The translations under genes and the position numbers were made by a program. Shown piece after piece: positions 44,007 to 52,105 of a stretch of DNA of 64,000 bases. Numbering within the stretch: the stretch's first letter is position 1; the number at the start of each line of letters is the position of its first letter. Origin of the DNA: Bacteroidota bacterium (GTDB lineage Bacteria > Bacteroidota > Bacteroidia > Cytophagales > Cyclobacteriaceae); contig JACPVX010000014.1 of the NCBI GenBank assembly GCA_016191555.1, positions 1 to 64,000 of the forward strand, read 5' to 3'. The notes under the pieces were generated by a model. That model had not been told where the DNA came from. It was given only the letters and a program-made list of their open reading frames with translations, and ran no database searches.

Positions 44007-44105
44007 TTATAGTGCCAGAGCTCCGATTAAGATAACTCCTACGCTTAGCAATAAAACGATTAGCCAAAAACCAGAAAATCGCTGCACTTCATTCTTGTTA
44101 AACAT
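44007..44105 (-). CDS. Very small single-helix membrane peptide (32 aa)
   Basis: An open frame of 32 codons, from ATG (44103-44105) to TAA (44007-44009). It begins M-F-N-K-N-E-V-Q-R-F-S-G and continues with one hydrophobic helix FWLIVLLLSVGVILIGALAL that reaches the C terminus. A polar basic N terminus and one helix ending in Leu suggest an inner-membrane peptide with its N terminus in the cytoplasm. It lies 21 nt downstream of another peptide of the same type and 41 nt upstream of the glycosyltransferase gene. Such peptides often regulate membrane complexes. No homologue was recognised; coding status is inferred from composition and the paired arrangement. Confidence 0.45.
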   Translation of the reverse strand: MFNKNEVQRFSGFWLIVLLLSVGVILIGALAL

Positions 44106-44126
44106 AATGAGTCGATTTTTTGATAG

Positions 44127-44237
44127 TTATGGATGAGTTGCAATCAGAATCAGTGACAAGCCAATGCTCATTGAAAAAAAGAGAGACCACAGGCGGTTGA
44201 TCCATTTGTCGGGAGTAGCGATGATAAGATTTTTCAT
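44127..44237 (-). CDS. Very small single-helix membrane peptide (36 aa)
   Basis: An open frame of 36 codons, from ATG (44235-44237) to TAA (44127-44129). It begins M-K-N-L-I-I-A-T-P-D-K-W-I-N-R and continues with a hydrophobic helix L-W-S-L-F-F-S-M-S-I-G-L-S-L-I-L-I, ending A-T-H-P. The amphipathic N-terminal part with Trp and Arg at the membrane border, then a helix, is a believable small membrane protein. It is followed 21 nt later by a second small peptide. Upstream is the hairpin at 44258-44287, at the end of the FISUMP gene. No family recognised; confidence is limited because short frames of this kind can occur by chance. Confidence 0.45.
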   Translation of the reverse strand: MKNLIIATPDKWINRLWSLFFSMSIGLSLILIATHP

Positions 44238-44257
44238 GGTTAGTGAACTTTATGTTT

Positions 44258-44287
44258 AAGTAGAGGAAGCTTTCGCCTCCTCTACTT
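44258..44287. repeat. Perfect 10-bp hairpin between the FISUMP gene and the small peptides
   Basis: AAGTAGAGGA (44258-44267) and TCCTCTACTT (44278-44287) with a 10-nt loop. On the minus strand it comes 13 nt after the FISUMP stop, but no U-tract follows, so it may be a processing or attenuation hairpin letting some transcription continue into the small peptide genes. Confidence 0.65.
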
Positions 44288-44299
44288 GAATTTGATTGA

Positions 44300-45595
44300 T
44301 TAGTCTTTTAAGCAACGGATGGCTAAGCCTGTGCTTTTTGGGCGCCAGTATAGGTCTGGATAAGAAACCGCACTATAAATTAAAAGTGTATTATTTTCAA
44401 GAGAATTCTTGGCTGTTGAAGACCAAAGCTCACCATTAAGTTTAAAGACGGGGTAAGACCCTGTTGGTTCACGCTGACCTGATCCTACTGCAGAAAATCC
44501 CGATGAATTAGTTCCTGAATCGTTAACCCAAAAATTCAATCCGGCAGTTTTGAGTTTATTACCGGCAGTTGAGTTCAGGTTAGTGCCCCCTAAATAATTT
44601 ACTAGTGTGGTGAATTCTTCATTCGATGGAACGTGCCATCCCGCAGGGCAAACATTTCTATTATCAGTAGCGACCCAGCTGGTATACAATAATCCGAAGT
44701 CAGGGATATTCGCTGCGTTGTTACCGGGCGCCCAGTAGTATACTGGATTTGATTCAGCTGAAATGTCTTGAGATGGCGTAGCCGTAGTTGGTATCACATC
44801 TCCATTAAGAAATTTCTTCGTACGCAAATTTTTATTCATCCAGATTTGATTTCCAATTAATACAGATCCGTATACGTTTCCGTCCGCATCGGTAGCTGTC
44901 GGAAGACTCTTAGTAGTTGCCTCTATCACATTGCTATAAGCCGTGCCTTGATTATTGGTAGCAAAAGCGCGAACATAATATTTGGTTCCAACTGTCAAAT
45001 CAGCAATAGTTTTCTCTACAAATGTGGCATTAGTATTAAATGGTGCAAACACATCCGTACCTGTTACCGGCAATGCATTGGCAGTACTAATTACCCAACC
45101 TGAAAGAGAAACTACCGATGCGCCCTGCTCAGTTACTGTCCAGCTTGCTTTGATATCTTTGTAGTTAATGTTACTGACTGAAAGCGTTACCGATGGCAAC
45201 CCTGCTCCTGTAGTAAAAGAAAACTCTTCACCATATCCGGTACCTGCACTGTTGGTTGCATAAGCGCGTGCAAAATATTTTGTATTTGGAAGTAAGTCGG
45301 TAATCTGGGAAGTAAAATTCTGTGATCCTGCACCTTGATTGGTGGTATCACTTTGAACAGTAGGAGCTGCAGTAGTCGCATAGCAAATACCTTTCGCTTT
45401 AATATCTGCACCACCATTTGACTTCACAGTGCCACCCATGGTGGCCGTATTGAAGGTAATGTTCGTAGCATTGATGGTTGTAACCTGAGGCGCGATCACC
45501 ACATCATCTTTTTTACAGCTTTGAAATAGCAGAGTGGCTGCTAGAGTAATAACACTAAGTGCTCGGAAGAATGAATAAGGGGTTTGTGTTTTCAT
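44300..45595 (-). CDS. FISUMP-domain lipoprotein with two Fn3-like domains
   Basis: A 431-residue surface or periplasmic lipoprotein. The signal ends with the lipobox L-F-Q-S-C at Cys27. Two fibronectin-III-like domains follow (about residues 35-130 and 135-230), each with a version of the L-x-P-x-T-K-Y-F-A-R-A-Y-A-T-N motif. The C-terminal 200 residues are the FISUMP domain (Fibrobacter succinogenes major paralogous domain): DADGNVYGSVLIGNQIWMNK, then CPAGWHVPSNEEFTTLVNYL, GSGQREPTGSY and the end STGLAIRCLKD. Function of FISUMP proteins is not well defined; they are often numerous, surface-exposed and adhesin-like. Monocistronic. Confidence 0.93.
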   Translation of the reverse strand: MKTQTPYSFFRALSVITLAATLLFQSCKKDDVVIAPQVTTINATNITFNTATMGGTVKSNGGADIKAKGICYATTAAPTVQSDTTNQGAGSQNFTSQITDLLPNTKYFARAYATNSAGTGYGEEFSFTTGAGLPSVTLSVSNINYKDIKASWTVTEQGASVVSLSGWVISTANALPVTGTDVFAPFNTNATFVEKTIADLTVGTKYYVRAFATNNQGTAYSNVIEATTKSLPTATDADGNVYGSVLIGNQIWMNKNLRTKKFLNGDVIPTTATPSQDISAESNPVYYWAPGNNAANIPDFGLLYTSWVATDNRNVCPAGWHVPSNEEFTTLVNYLGGTNLNSTAGNKLKTAGLNFWVNDSGTNSSGFSAVGSGQREPTGSYPVFKLNGELWSSTAKNSLENNTLLIYSAVSYPDLYWRPKSTGLAIRCLKD

Positions 45596-45760
45596 TTTTT
45601 AGTTTTTGTTTTTGAATTAGTACGCAAGAATAGTCATTGCGTCCACGGCTTAATTAGCATTGTAAGTGTTTGGCAGGTATAGCTAGCAATCGGCATCTGG
45701 AGTTAGTTTTCGGCTGAATGGCTATGAATTGGTCGTTTTTTAAATCACTTCAGCCAACTT

Positions 45761-45820
45761 CTCAAAAGAAATGTCATTTACTCAAGCAAACTGTCATTTA
45801 CTCAAAAGGCATGTCCCATT
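45761..45820 (+). repeat. Three tandem 20-bp repeats upstream of the globin gene
   Basis: Units at 45761-45780, 45781-45800 and 45801-45820 each start CTCAA and contain TGTC at position 13. The first two share ATTTACTCAA-type junctions: the 14-mer TGTCATTTACTCAA occurs exactly at 45772-45785 and 45792-45805. A 20-bp period is close to two helical turns, so the copies face one side of the DNA, as expected for a cooperative operator. The block ends 36 nt before the globin ATG, over the likely promoter. Confidence 0.75.
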
Positions 45821-45856
45821 TTTGGTAAAAGCGGTACTTTGTGGCCAAACAGCGAT

Positions 45857-46366
45857 ATGGAAAATCTAACAACTAGCCAAGTGGCAGCCTTGAAGAAATC
45901 ACTTCGGCTATTGGATACTGAGAAACTGGCGGGCGAGTTTTATGGGACATTGTTTAAGCGCTATCCGCAAGTGAAGCACATGTTTCCTACTGACATGAAA
46001 GAGTTAGGCATAAAATTAATGAGTGTATTCGAGTTGGTAATTTATAGTTTCGAAGAAAAAAAACACAATGAGTTTAGCTTACAAGATGCGCTGATCAAAC
46101 CGATGCAAGAATTAGGTAAGCAACACGAGGCGAAGGGCGTTGTGACTGAGCATTATACTATTGCCAACGATTTGCTGCTCGAGATCTTAGTAAAACAAAA
46201 TAAAGCGGCTTTCAACCCCGAAGTAGAAAATAGCTGGCGACTAGCCCTCGAGCATTTGACGGTAGCCATGCTGTCACGAACAAATCTAAAAGTCGCTGAA
46301 ATGCCTGATGAACCAACTTTACGCGACACGTTTCATTCGATCATGAAGAAAGTTTTGAGAAAGTAG
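45857..46366 (+). CDS. Single-domain globin
   Basis: A 169-residue globin from the ATG at 45857 (a TTG at 45839 would overlap the promoter). The helix pattern fits bacterial hemoglobins: B10 Tyr in GEFYGTLFKRYPQVKHMFP, the C-D region, and the proximal heme ligand His90 in GKQHEAKGVVTEHY, followed by the G and H helices (NSWRLALEHLTVAMLSR). It should bind heme and O2, NO or CO. No reductase domain is attached, and a C-terminal extension of about 25 residues follows the globin fold. The next gene, a LytS-type kinase with little sensor region, starts 11 nt after its stop. Three 20-bp repeats precede it. I infer a sensing or protection role in the cytoplasm. Confidence 0.9.
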   Translation: MENLTTSQVAALKKSLRLLDTEKLAGEFYGTLFKRYPQVKHMFPTDMKELGIKLMSVFELVIYSFEEKKHNEFSLQDALIKPMQELGKQHEAKGVVTEHYTIANDLLLEILVKQNKAAFNPEVENSWRLALEHLTVAMLSRTNLKVAEMPDEPTLRDTFHSIMKKVLRK

Positions 46367-46377
46367 TCCTATTAGTA

Positions 46378-47295
46378 ATGCTGAAGATTTCCTTTTTCCG
46401 ATTCTGTTTACTGGCAGGTTTGCTGATCAGCATGCATCAATTTGCATACGCCTTTGAATTTCCTCTGCCCGAAAATAGTAATATGACAACCCAATTTACG
46501 ATGATCACTCCGTTTTGGAAAGAACGATGGTTTAAAGCGGTGCTAGTTCTCATTGGGCTGGGCGGTATCTATTTAGTGTATCATGTTCGCTTGCACCAGA
46601 TTAAATACGAAGAGAAACTAAAGACGGAGTTTACGCAAAAGCTAGCCGACATGGAGATGAAAGTATTAAAAGCCCAGATGAATCCGCATTTCATCTTCAA
46701 CTCACTCAACTCCATCAATTGGTACATCATAAAATCCGAAACTGAAAAAGCATCACTCTATCTTACTAAATTCTCAAAACTCATTCGCCTGATTCTTGAT
46801 AATTCGAATCACAAAACAATTTCATTACATCAAGAGTTGGCCGCCCTAAAATTATATCTAGAGATGGAATGCTTACGATTCAATGAAAAATTTAGCTATT
46901 CCATTTCAGTTGACAAAGAGCTAAATCCAATATCCATCGGTGTGCCTCCCTTGGTCATTCAGCCATTTGTTGAAAATGCCATTTGGCAAGGATTGCTCCA
47001 CAAAGAATCGGAAGGCAAAATCGAAATTAAAGTGGATCGGATGAATGGTGGTCTTAAATATGTCATTACCGACAATGGAATCGGGCGCAAACAAGCGACC
47101 GAAATGAACAGCAAAGCGGCTGATGAAGATAAAGCTTTTGGCACGAAAGTAAATAGCGATCGGCTAGCCATGTTAAACCGAGAATCAAACATAATGAGTG
47201 TGGAGACAGTCGATTTAAAAAATCAGCACGGGCAGCCGCAGGGAACTCAAGTGATTGTGAAAATGCTCTCTGCCGAATTAGAACCTGAATTTTAA
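46378..47295 (+). CDS. LytS-type histidine kinase with minimal sensor region
   Basis: A 305-residue membrane kinase. A first hydrophobic segment (residues 6-25) is followed by about 25 residues and a second helix (about 54-72, after the W-K-E-R-W border typical of Reg_prop-type kinases), so almost nothing is outside the membrane. A short coiled coil leads to the LytS phosphoacceptor domain with His104 in AQMNPHFIFNSLNSINWY, and the ATPase with PFVENAIWQG and TDNGIGR. It appears to be cut down from a larger sensor. It starts 11 nt after the globin stop, so the two are cotranscribed. Its kinase part is closely similar to that of the 47350 gene, including the shared C-terminal end S-A-E-L-E-P-E-F. 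Confidence 0.92.
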   Translation: MLKISFFRFCLLAGLLISMHQFAYAFEFPLPENSNMTTQFTMITPFWKERWFKAVLVLIGLGGIYLVYHVRLHQIKYEEKLKTEFTQKLADMEMKVLKAQMNPHFIFNSLNSINWYIIKSETEKASLYLTKFSKLIRLILDNSNHKTISLHQELAALKLYLEMECLRFNEKFSYSISVDKELNPISIGVPPLVIQPFVENAIWQGLLHKESEGKIEIKVDRMNGGLKYVITDNGIGRKQATEMNSKAADEDKAFGTKVNSDRLAMLNRESNIMSVETVDLKNQHGQPQGTQVIVKMLSAELEPEF

Positions 47296-47349
47296 GATGA
47301 GGATTTGAATAAACAAAGTTCGTATTTTTAAAGACTTCATTCCCCACAC

Positions 47350-49365
47350 ATGCGCAGAGCCACCTTTGTCCTCTCTTTATTAATATTCGTTTTCAGCGCT
47401 TCCATTGCTCAAAAAAAGTTGGCAGACAGCCTTGACGCGATATTACCATCCGCAAAAGATACCGCCCGCGTGTCGCTGCTTAATAAAATTGCCTTACTCA
47501 ATACGACCATCGATTCTAAAAAGTCGCTCGCATATAGCCAAGAAGCCTTACAACTGGCACAGGGAATTAAATTCAAACATGGGATTGCCTTATCGCACCG
47601 GGTATTGGGACTTGCCTGGTTGTACAATAACGATCACCAGCAAGCAATTGAAAATTTACTTCGTAGTGCGGAGCTAGCGATTACTAACGAGGATTGGAAA
47701 TTAGCCATTCAAGACTATATGAATCTGGCTGGCATGCACTGCAGTGTCTTCGGCAATTATGTAAAAGGTATGGAGTTCTACATGAAGGCTCTTCATGTGT
47801 GCGAATCGCAAAATATAACATATAAAATTTACGATGCTTACATGGGCATCGCCTACATCTATCATCATCAACATGAAAATGAAAAGGCGCTCGATTATTA
47901 CATGAAGGCGCTTGTCTTTATGGAAAAAGTCAACGATCAAAATTCGTTAGGCATTCTCTATCAAAATATTGGCGAGCATTATGTAGAAGTTGATCAACTG
48001 GATGAGGCGATATCATATTTTGAAAAAAGTTTGCAAGCATTTCGACAGATAAAAAGTAAAGGCGGCATTATTACAACGTTGGCCATGTTGAGTAATGTCC
48101 ATCGACAACTTGGCTTAATTGACAAAGCCTTAGCCGGAGATATGGAATCACTGGCCATCAGCAAAACAGTGACCTATGAAAGGGCAAAGTATTACACATT
48201 CAACTCTTTAGGTAAAACATATTATGAAATGAAAGAGTATGGCAAAAGCAAGGGCTTTCTGGAACAAGCGATTGCAATAGCTGAGAAAATAAAAATGAAT
48301 GAAGAAATGCGTGATACGTATTTGTCATTAGCACAAGTGTCGGACAAATTATCAAATCATGTGGAAGCCTACCAATATCAGCAGTTGCACACCGCTTACG
48401 CAGATTCTGTGCGATCGAAAGAAAGAACTTCGCAATTAGCTGAAATGGAAGTACGATTTGAGTCGGAACGAAAAGAAAAAGAAAACCAGCTCCTGAAAAA
48501 AGATAATGACCTCAATAAACTCTATATCAGTGTGATTACTATTAGCTTTTTGTCGGTGGTGATCATCGGATTTCTTTTCTTCAATCGCCAACGCTTAAAA
48601 ATCAAAAGCACCCAAGCGCTGGTCGAGGCTGAGAAAAAGCTATTGGAAGCCGAAGCAAAGAATGCCCAACTTAAACACGCAGAAAAATTAAAAAGAGAAT
48701 TCAATCAACAGTTGGCCGATGTGGAAATGAAAGCACTGAAAGCGCAAATGAATCCACATTTCATTTTCAACTCATTGAATTCCATTAACTGGTACATCAT
48801 CAAGTCAGAATCCGAAAAAGCCTCACTCTATCTCACTAAATTTTCAAAACTAATTCGTTTGATTCTGGATAACTCCAATCACAAAATCATTTCCTTAGAT
48901 CAGGAAATGTCGGCTCTTAAATTATATCTTGATTTGGAAGTGCTGCGCTTTAATGAAAAGTTCACTTACAGCATCGCGATACAGCCTGAGTTGAACCCGC
49001 TTTCCATTGGTGTACCCCCCATGATTATCCAGCCTTTCGTAGAGAATGCTATCTGGCACGGGCTGCTCCATAAGGAGTCTGTCGGTAAATTGGAAATTCA
49101 AATTGATACTATGCCCGGAGGCATTCAATGCATCATCACCGACAATGGAGTAGGTCGAAAAAAAGCAGGAGAGCTAAAAAGCAAAGCAGCTGACAAAGAA
49201 AAATCGTACGGCATGAACATCACCCGCGATCGGTTAGATATGCTTAATCGCGAATCGACTGTGGCGAGTATTGAGATTATTGACTTAGAGGATGAACATA
49301 ATCAACCACTTGGCACAAAAGTGATTGTAAAAATAGTATCAGCAGAACTTGAGCCGGAATTTTAA
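47350..49365 (+). CDS. TPR-containing LytS-type histidine kinase
   Basis: A 671-residue sensor. Signal peptide (1-20), then a periplasmic array of about seven TPRs (about residues 45-370), a coiled coil, one membrane helix at about 394-415 and a cytoplasmic coiled coil leading to the LytS domain, with His470 in AQMNPHFIFNSLNS, and the ATPase with PFVENAIWHG and TDNGVGR. The first 450 residues are closely similar to those of the 50190 gene, while the last 215 are closely similar to those of the 46378 gene: a mosaic. The LytTR regulator starts 11 nt after its stop and is the obvious partner. Upstream sequence resembles that of the 50190 gene. Confidence 0.93.
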   Translation: MRRATFVLSLLIFVFSASIAQKKLADSLDAILPSAKDTARVSLLNKIALLNTTIDSKKSLAYSQEALQLAQGIKFKHGIALSHRVLGLAWLYNNDHQQAIENLLRSAELAITNEDWKLAIQDYMNLAGMHCSVFGNYVKGMEFYMKALHVCESQNITYKIYDAYMGIAYIYHHQHENEKALDYYMKALVFMEKVNDQNSLGILYQNIGEHYVEVDQLDEAISYFEKSLQAFRQIKSKGGIITTLAMLSNVHRQLGLIDKALAGDMESLAISKTVTYERAKYYTFNSLGKTYYEMKEYGKSKGFLEQAIAIAEKIKMNEEMRDTYLSLAQVSDKLSNHVEAYQYQQLHTAYADSVRSKERTSQLAEMEVRFESERKEKENQLLKKDNDLNKLYISVITISFLSVVIIGFLFFNRQRLKIKSTQALVEAEKKLLEAEAKNAQLKHAEKLKREFNQQLADVEMKALKAQMNPHFIFNSLNSINWYIIKSESEKASLYLTKFSKLIRLILDNSNHKIISLDQEMSALKLYLDLEVLRFNEKFTYSIAIQPELNPLSIGVPPMIIQPFVENAIWHGLLHKESVGKLEIQIDTMPGGIQCIITDNGVGRKKAGELKSKAADKEKSYGMNITRDRLDMLNRESTVASIEIIDLEDEHNQPLGTKVIVKIVSAELEPEF

Positions 49366-49376
49366 TTAAAAATATT

Positions 49377-50120
49377 ATGCGAGCAATTTTAATTGATGAC
49401 GAAAGTAATGCGCTGGATATGCTGGAGTGGATTCTACAAAAACACTGTCCGCAAATTCAAATCATTGCAAAGTGTGACTCACCCATCATTGGCTTAGAGG
49501 AAATCAAAAAACACAAACCGGATTTGATTTTCTTAGATATTGAAATGCCGCAGCTCAATGGTTTTGATTTGCTGGAACGATTAGGCCCACACGATTCGGA
49601 TGTTATTTTTACCACTGCTTACAATCAATTTGCTATCCGTGCATTTAAAATTTGTGCACTCGATTACTTATTAAAACCCATTGATCCTGATGATTTGAAG
49701 GCCGCTGTGCAAAAAGCCGAGAACAAGAAAAGCAAAGTCAGCACCGACCAACTCGATATGCTTCTCAGCTACATGAAGCAAGAGAAACCTAAATCGAAAA
49801 GAATTGCCCTAACCGCCACCGATCATCTCGTCTTCGTTGAGACTGAAAAGATTGTGTATTGCGAAAGCGACAGTAACTATACCATATTCTTTTTAACGAA
49901 TGGTGAAAAGGTAATGGTATCCAAGACATTGAAAGACGTGGAGGAAATTCTGGAAGGAATGGACTTCTTCCGAATCCATGCCTCCTATCTTATTAACATG
50001 AAGCATGTAAGTAAATTTACGCGCGGAGATGGTGGTTATGTGGTGATGAGCAACAATCAGCACATTACCGTGTCGCGCAAGAAGAAGGACGAATTTTTTG
50101 ATCTGTTCTCCAAAATCTAA
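49377..50120 (+). CDS. LytTR-family response regulator
   Basis: A 247-residue regulator. Receiver domain with Asp54 as phosphoacceptor in PDLIFLDIEMPQLNGFDLLE, Thr in IFTTAYNQF and Lys in DYLLKPIDPDD. From residue 145 a LytTR DNA-binding domain follows: IALTATDHLVFVETEKIVYC, then S-N-Y-T-I-F-F, and FFRIHASYLINMKHVSKFTR. Cognate kinases are very likely the LytS-type proteins encoded just upstream (11 nt) and perhaps the 46378 kinase. LytTR proteins bind direct repeats, so the tandem 20-bp repeats upstream of the globin are a candidate target (inference). Confidence 0.95.
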   Translation: MRAILIDDESNALDMLEWILQKHCPQIQIIAKCDSPIIGLEEIKKHKPDLIFLDIEMPQLNGFDLLERLGPHDSDVIFTTAYNQFAIRAFKICALDYLLKPIDPDDLKAAVQKAENKKSKVSTDQLDMLLSYMKQEKPKSKRIALTATDHLVFVETEKIVYCESDSNYTIFFLTNGEKVMVSKTLKDVEEILEGMDFFRIHASYLINMKHVSKFTRGDGGYVVMSNNQHITVSRKKKDEFFDLFSKI

Positions 50121-50159
50121 GCTCCTTTATTACGGTCGCTGGGGTAATTCAAAGTTTCG

Positions 50160-50167
50160 TACTTTTG
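50160..50167 (+). promoter_or_regulatory. Bacteroidota-type -7 box for the TPR-HTH gene
   Basis: TACTTTTG matches TAnnTTTG, 22 nt before the ATG at 50190. The sequence AAAGTT(T)CGTA just before it is also found before the 47350 gene (there followed by TATTTTTA at 47323-47330), so both paralogues share a promoter layout. Confidence 0.55.
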
Positions 50168-50189
50168 AAGCCACTATTTTTTCTCCCCC

Positions 50190-51965
50190 ATGCGCAAGGC
50201 AGCTCTTGTTTCGCTCTTTTTTATGTTTTGGTGGATTCATTCCTCCGCGCAAAAAACACAAGCGGATACCCTTGAACTGCAATTGCCATTTACAAAAGAT
50301 ACAGCTCGGGTCACATTACTCAATAAAATTGCCGCCCTTCATTCGCGAACAGACGCCAAAAAATCGCTGGGGTTAAGCCTGGAAGCGCTGAAGCTGGCAG
50401 AAGAAATCAATTTCAAGAATGGAATTGCTGCCTCCTATCGAATGGTGGGACTGTCATGGTTTTATAACAACGACCATACAAAAGCGCTTGAAAATTTAGT
50501 AAAGAGCGCAGACGTTGCCATCGCAAACGAGCAGTGGACATTAGCCATCCAAAATTATTTGAATCTAGCCGGCACCTATTCCAGCGTATACGGAAATTAT
50601 GTCAAGGCCATGGAGTTTTACACCAAAGCACTACATGTATGTGAATCACAAAATCTTACTTATAAAATTTACGATGCTTACAGTTGCATTGCCAGCGTGT
50701 ATCTGCATCAGAGCGAAAACGAAAAGGCGCTAGACTTTTACATGAAAGCGCTACTGTTCTTAGAAAAAGCAAACGACAAGAATTCGCTCTGCATCCTCTA
50801 TCAAAATATTGGACAGTATTACTCTACCATTCATAAAATTGAGGAAGCTGAATCATATTATGAAAAAAGCCTTCAGGCATTTAGGGAAATTAAAAGCAAG
50901 GGAGGGATTATTACCACCTTGGTCATGTTGAGTGACATCTATCGAAAGCGAAATCAATTGGATAGAGCATTGGCAAGTGATATGGAAGCATTAGCAATTA
51001 GCGAAACGGTTTCTTATGAACGCGCTAAGTTTTATGCCTATAACTCTCTGGGAAAAACTTATTTCGAAAAAAAAGAATACACAAAAAGTAAAAGTTCGCT
51101 AGAGGCAGCCGCAGCCATTGCCCTGAAGATTAAGATGAATGAAGAACTGCGCGACACCTATTTATATCTGGCGCAAGTTTCCAACAAAATGACGAATGAT
51201 AGCGATGCCTATCGGTACCAACAATTACACACCGCATTTGCGGATTCCGTTCGCTCCAGAGAAAGAATGTCTCAACTGGCTGAGATGGAAGTACGTTTTG
51301 AATCGGAACGAAAAGAAAAAGAAAATCAGTTGCTCAAAAAAGATAATGACCTAAATAAACTATACGCAGCGGTTGCTTCCATTAGCTTTCTTTCAGTGGT
51401 TGTCATCGGCTTCCTTTTTTTTAATCGACAGCGGATAAAGATTAGAAGCACAAAAGCGATCGTAGAAAGTGAAAAGAAGCTACTGGAAGCCGAATTAAAA
51501 AATTCGCAACTCAATCAGCTTCAGTTGCGCAAAGAAATTGACTTTAAAAATAAAGAACTGACTACTTATGCACTCACCATGGTGCAGAAAAACGAAATAC
51601 TGGAAGAAGTACGATTAAGTATTGAGCAAATCTTAAAAAACACCGATTCGCTGGAAGAGCCGCTTAAAAAACTGAGCAAAGTAGTGGACTACAGTTTTCA
51701 CCTCGATAAAGATTGGGATGAGTTTAAAATATTCTTTGAGAGCGTTCACAACGATTTTTTCGTAAAACTCAAAGCCCAATTTCCTGATTTAAGCGGCACC
51801 GATCTAAAGCTTTGTGCCCTGATTCGTCTCAATTTGAATATCAAACAGGCTGCCGCCATCCTTCGCATCTCTCCTGACAGCGTAAAAATTGCACGTCATC
51901 GTCTTCGCAAAAAGTTCAACATGCAGACGGAAGATAACCTGAATGGTTTTATCATGAACCTTTAA
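50190..51965 (+). CDS. Membrane-anchored TPR protein with C-terminal LuxR-like HTH
   Basis: A 591-residue protein: signal peptide, periplasmic TPR array to about residue 370, one membrane helix at about 393-414, cytoplasmic coiled coil, and a C-terminal helix-turn-helix (about residues 540-585: SGTDLKLCALIRLNLNIKQA, then ILRISPDSVKIARHRLRKKF). This layout, a TPR sensor with a direct DNA-binding output across the membrane, is common in Bacteroidota. Residues 1-450 are closely similar to those of the TPR-LytS kinase at 47350. It has its own promoter box. It is followed by the second globin-like gene after 140 nt. It would act on DNA while staying in the membrane. Confidence 0.9.
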   Translation: MRKAALVSLFFMFWWIHSSAQKTQADTLELQLPFTKDTARVTLLNKIAALHSRTDAKKSLGLSLEALKLAEEINFKNGIAASYRMVGLSWFYNNDHTKALENLVKSADVAIANEQWTLAIQNYLNLAGTYSSVYGNYVKAMEFYTKALHVCESQNLTYKIYDAYSCIASVYLHQSENEKALDFYMKALLFLEKANDKNSLCILYQNIGQYYSTIHKIEEAESYYEKSLQAFREIKSKGGIITTLVMLSDIYRKRNQLDRALASDMEALAISETVSYERAKFYAYNSLGKTYFEKKEYTKSKSSLEAAAAIALKIKMNEELRDTYLYLAQVSNKMTNDSDAYRYQQLHTAFADSVRSRERMSQLAEMEVRFESERKEKENQLLKKDNDLNKLYAAVASISFLSVVVIGFLFFNRQRIKIRSTKAIVESEKKLLEAELKNSQLNQLQLRKEIDFKNKELTTYALTMVQKNEILEEVRLSIEQILKNTDSLEEPLKKLSKVVDYSFHLDKDWDEFKIFFESVHNDFFVKLKAQFPDLSGTDLKLCALIRLNLNIKQAAAILRISPDSVKIARHRLRKKFNMQTEDNLNGFIMNL

Positions 51966-51977
51966 AATAAGCCCCAT

Positions 51978-51996
51978 TTGGCAGTTTTGCCAATTT
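51978..51996 (+). terminator. Possible weak terminator after the TPR-HTH gene
   Basis: Stem TTGGCA (51978-51983) and TGCCAA (51988-51993), 4-nt loop, followed by TTTC. It lies 13 nt after the stop codon of the TPR-HTH gene. Short stem, so low confidence. Confidence 0.35.
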
Positions 51997-52013
51997 CTGT
52001 AACCTAATGTTTA

Positions 52014-52029
52014 CCTATCGAGCGATAGG
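52014..52029. repeat. 16-bp palindrome upstream of the second globin-like gene
   Basis: CCTATCG (52014-52020), AG, CGATAGG (52023-52029): a perfect inverted repeat with a 2-nt centre. The short spacing and position, 77 nt before the ATG, are typical of a dimeric repressor or activator site rather than of an RNA hairpin. Confidence 0.6.
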
Positions 52030-52105
52030 CATTAACGTATTGATAACCTGTTAAAATGCCCTAACAGACGCAAGTCGCGTTTCTTTGCCCAATCCAAATG
52101 AGGAC

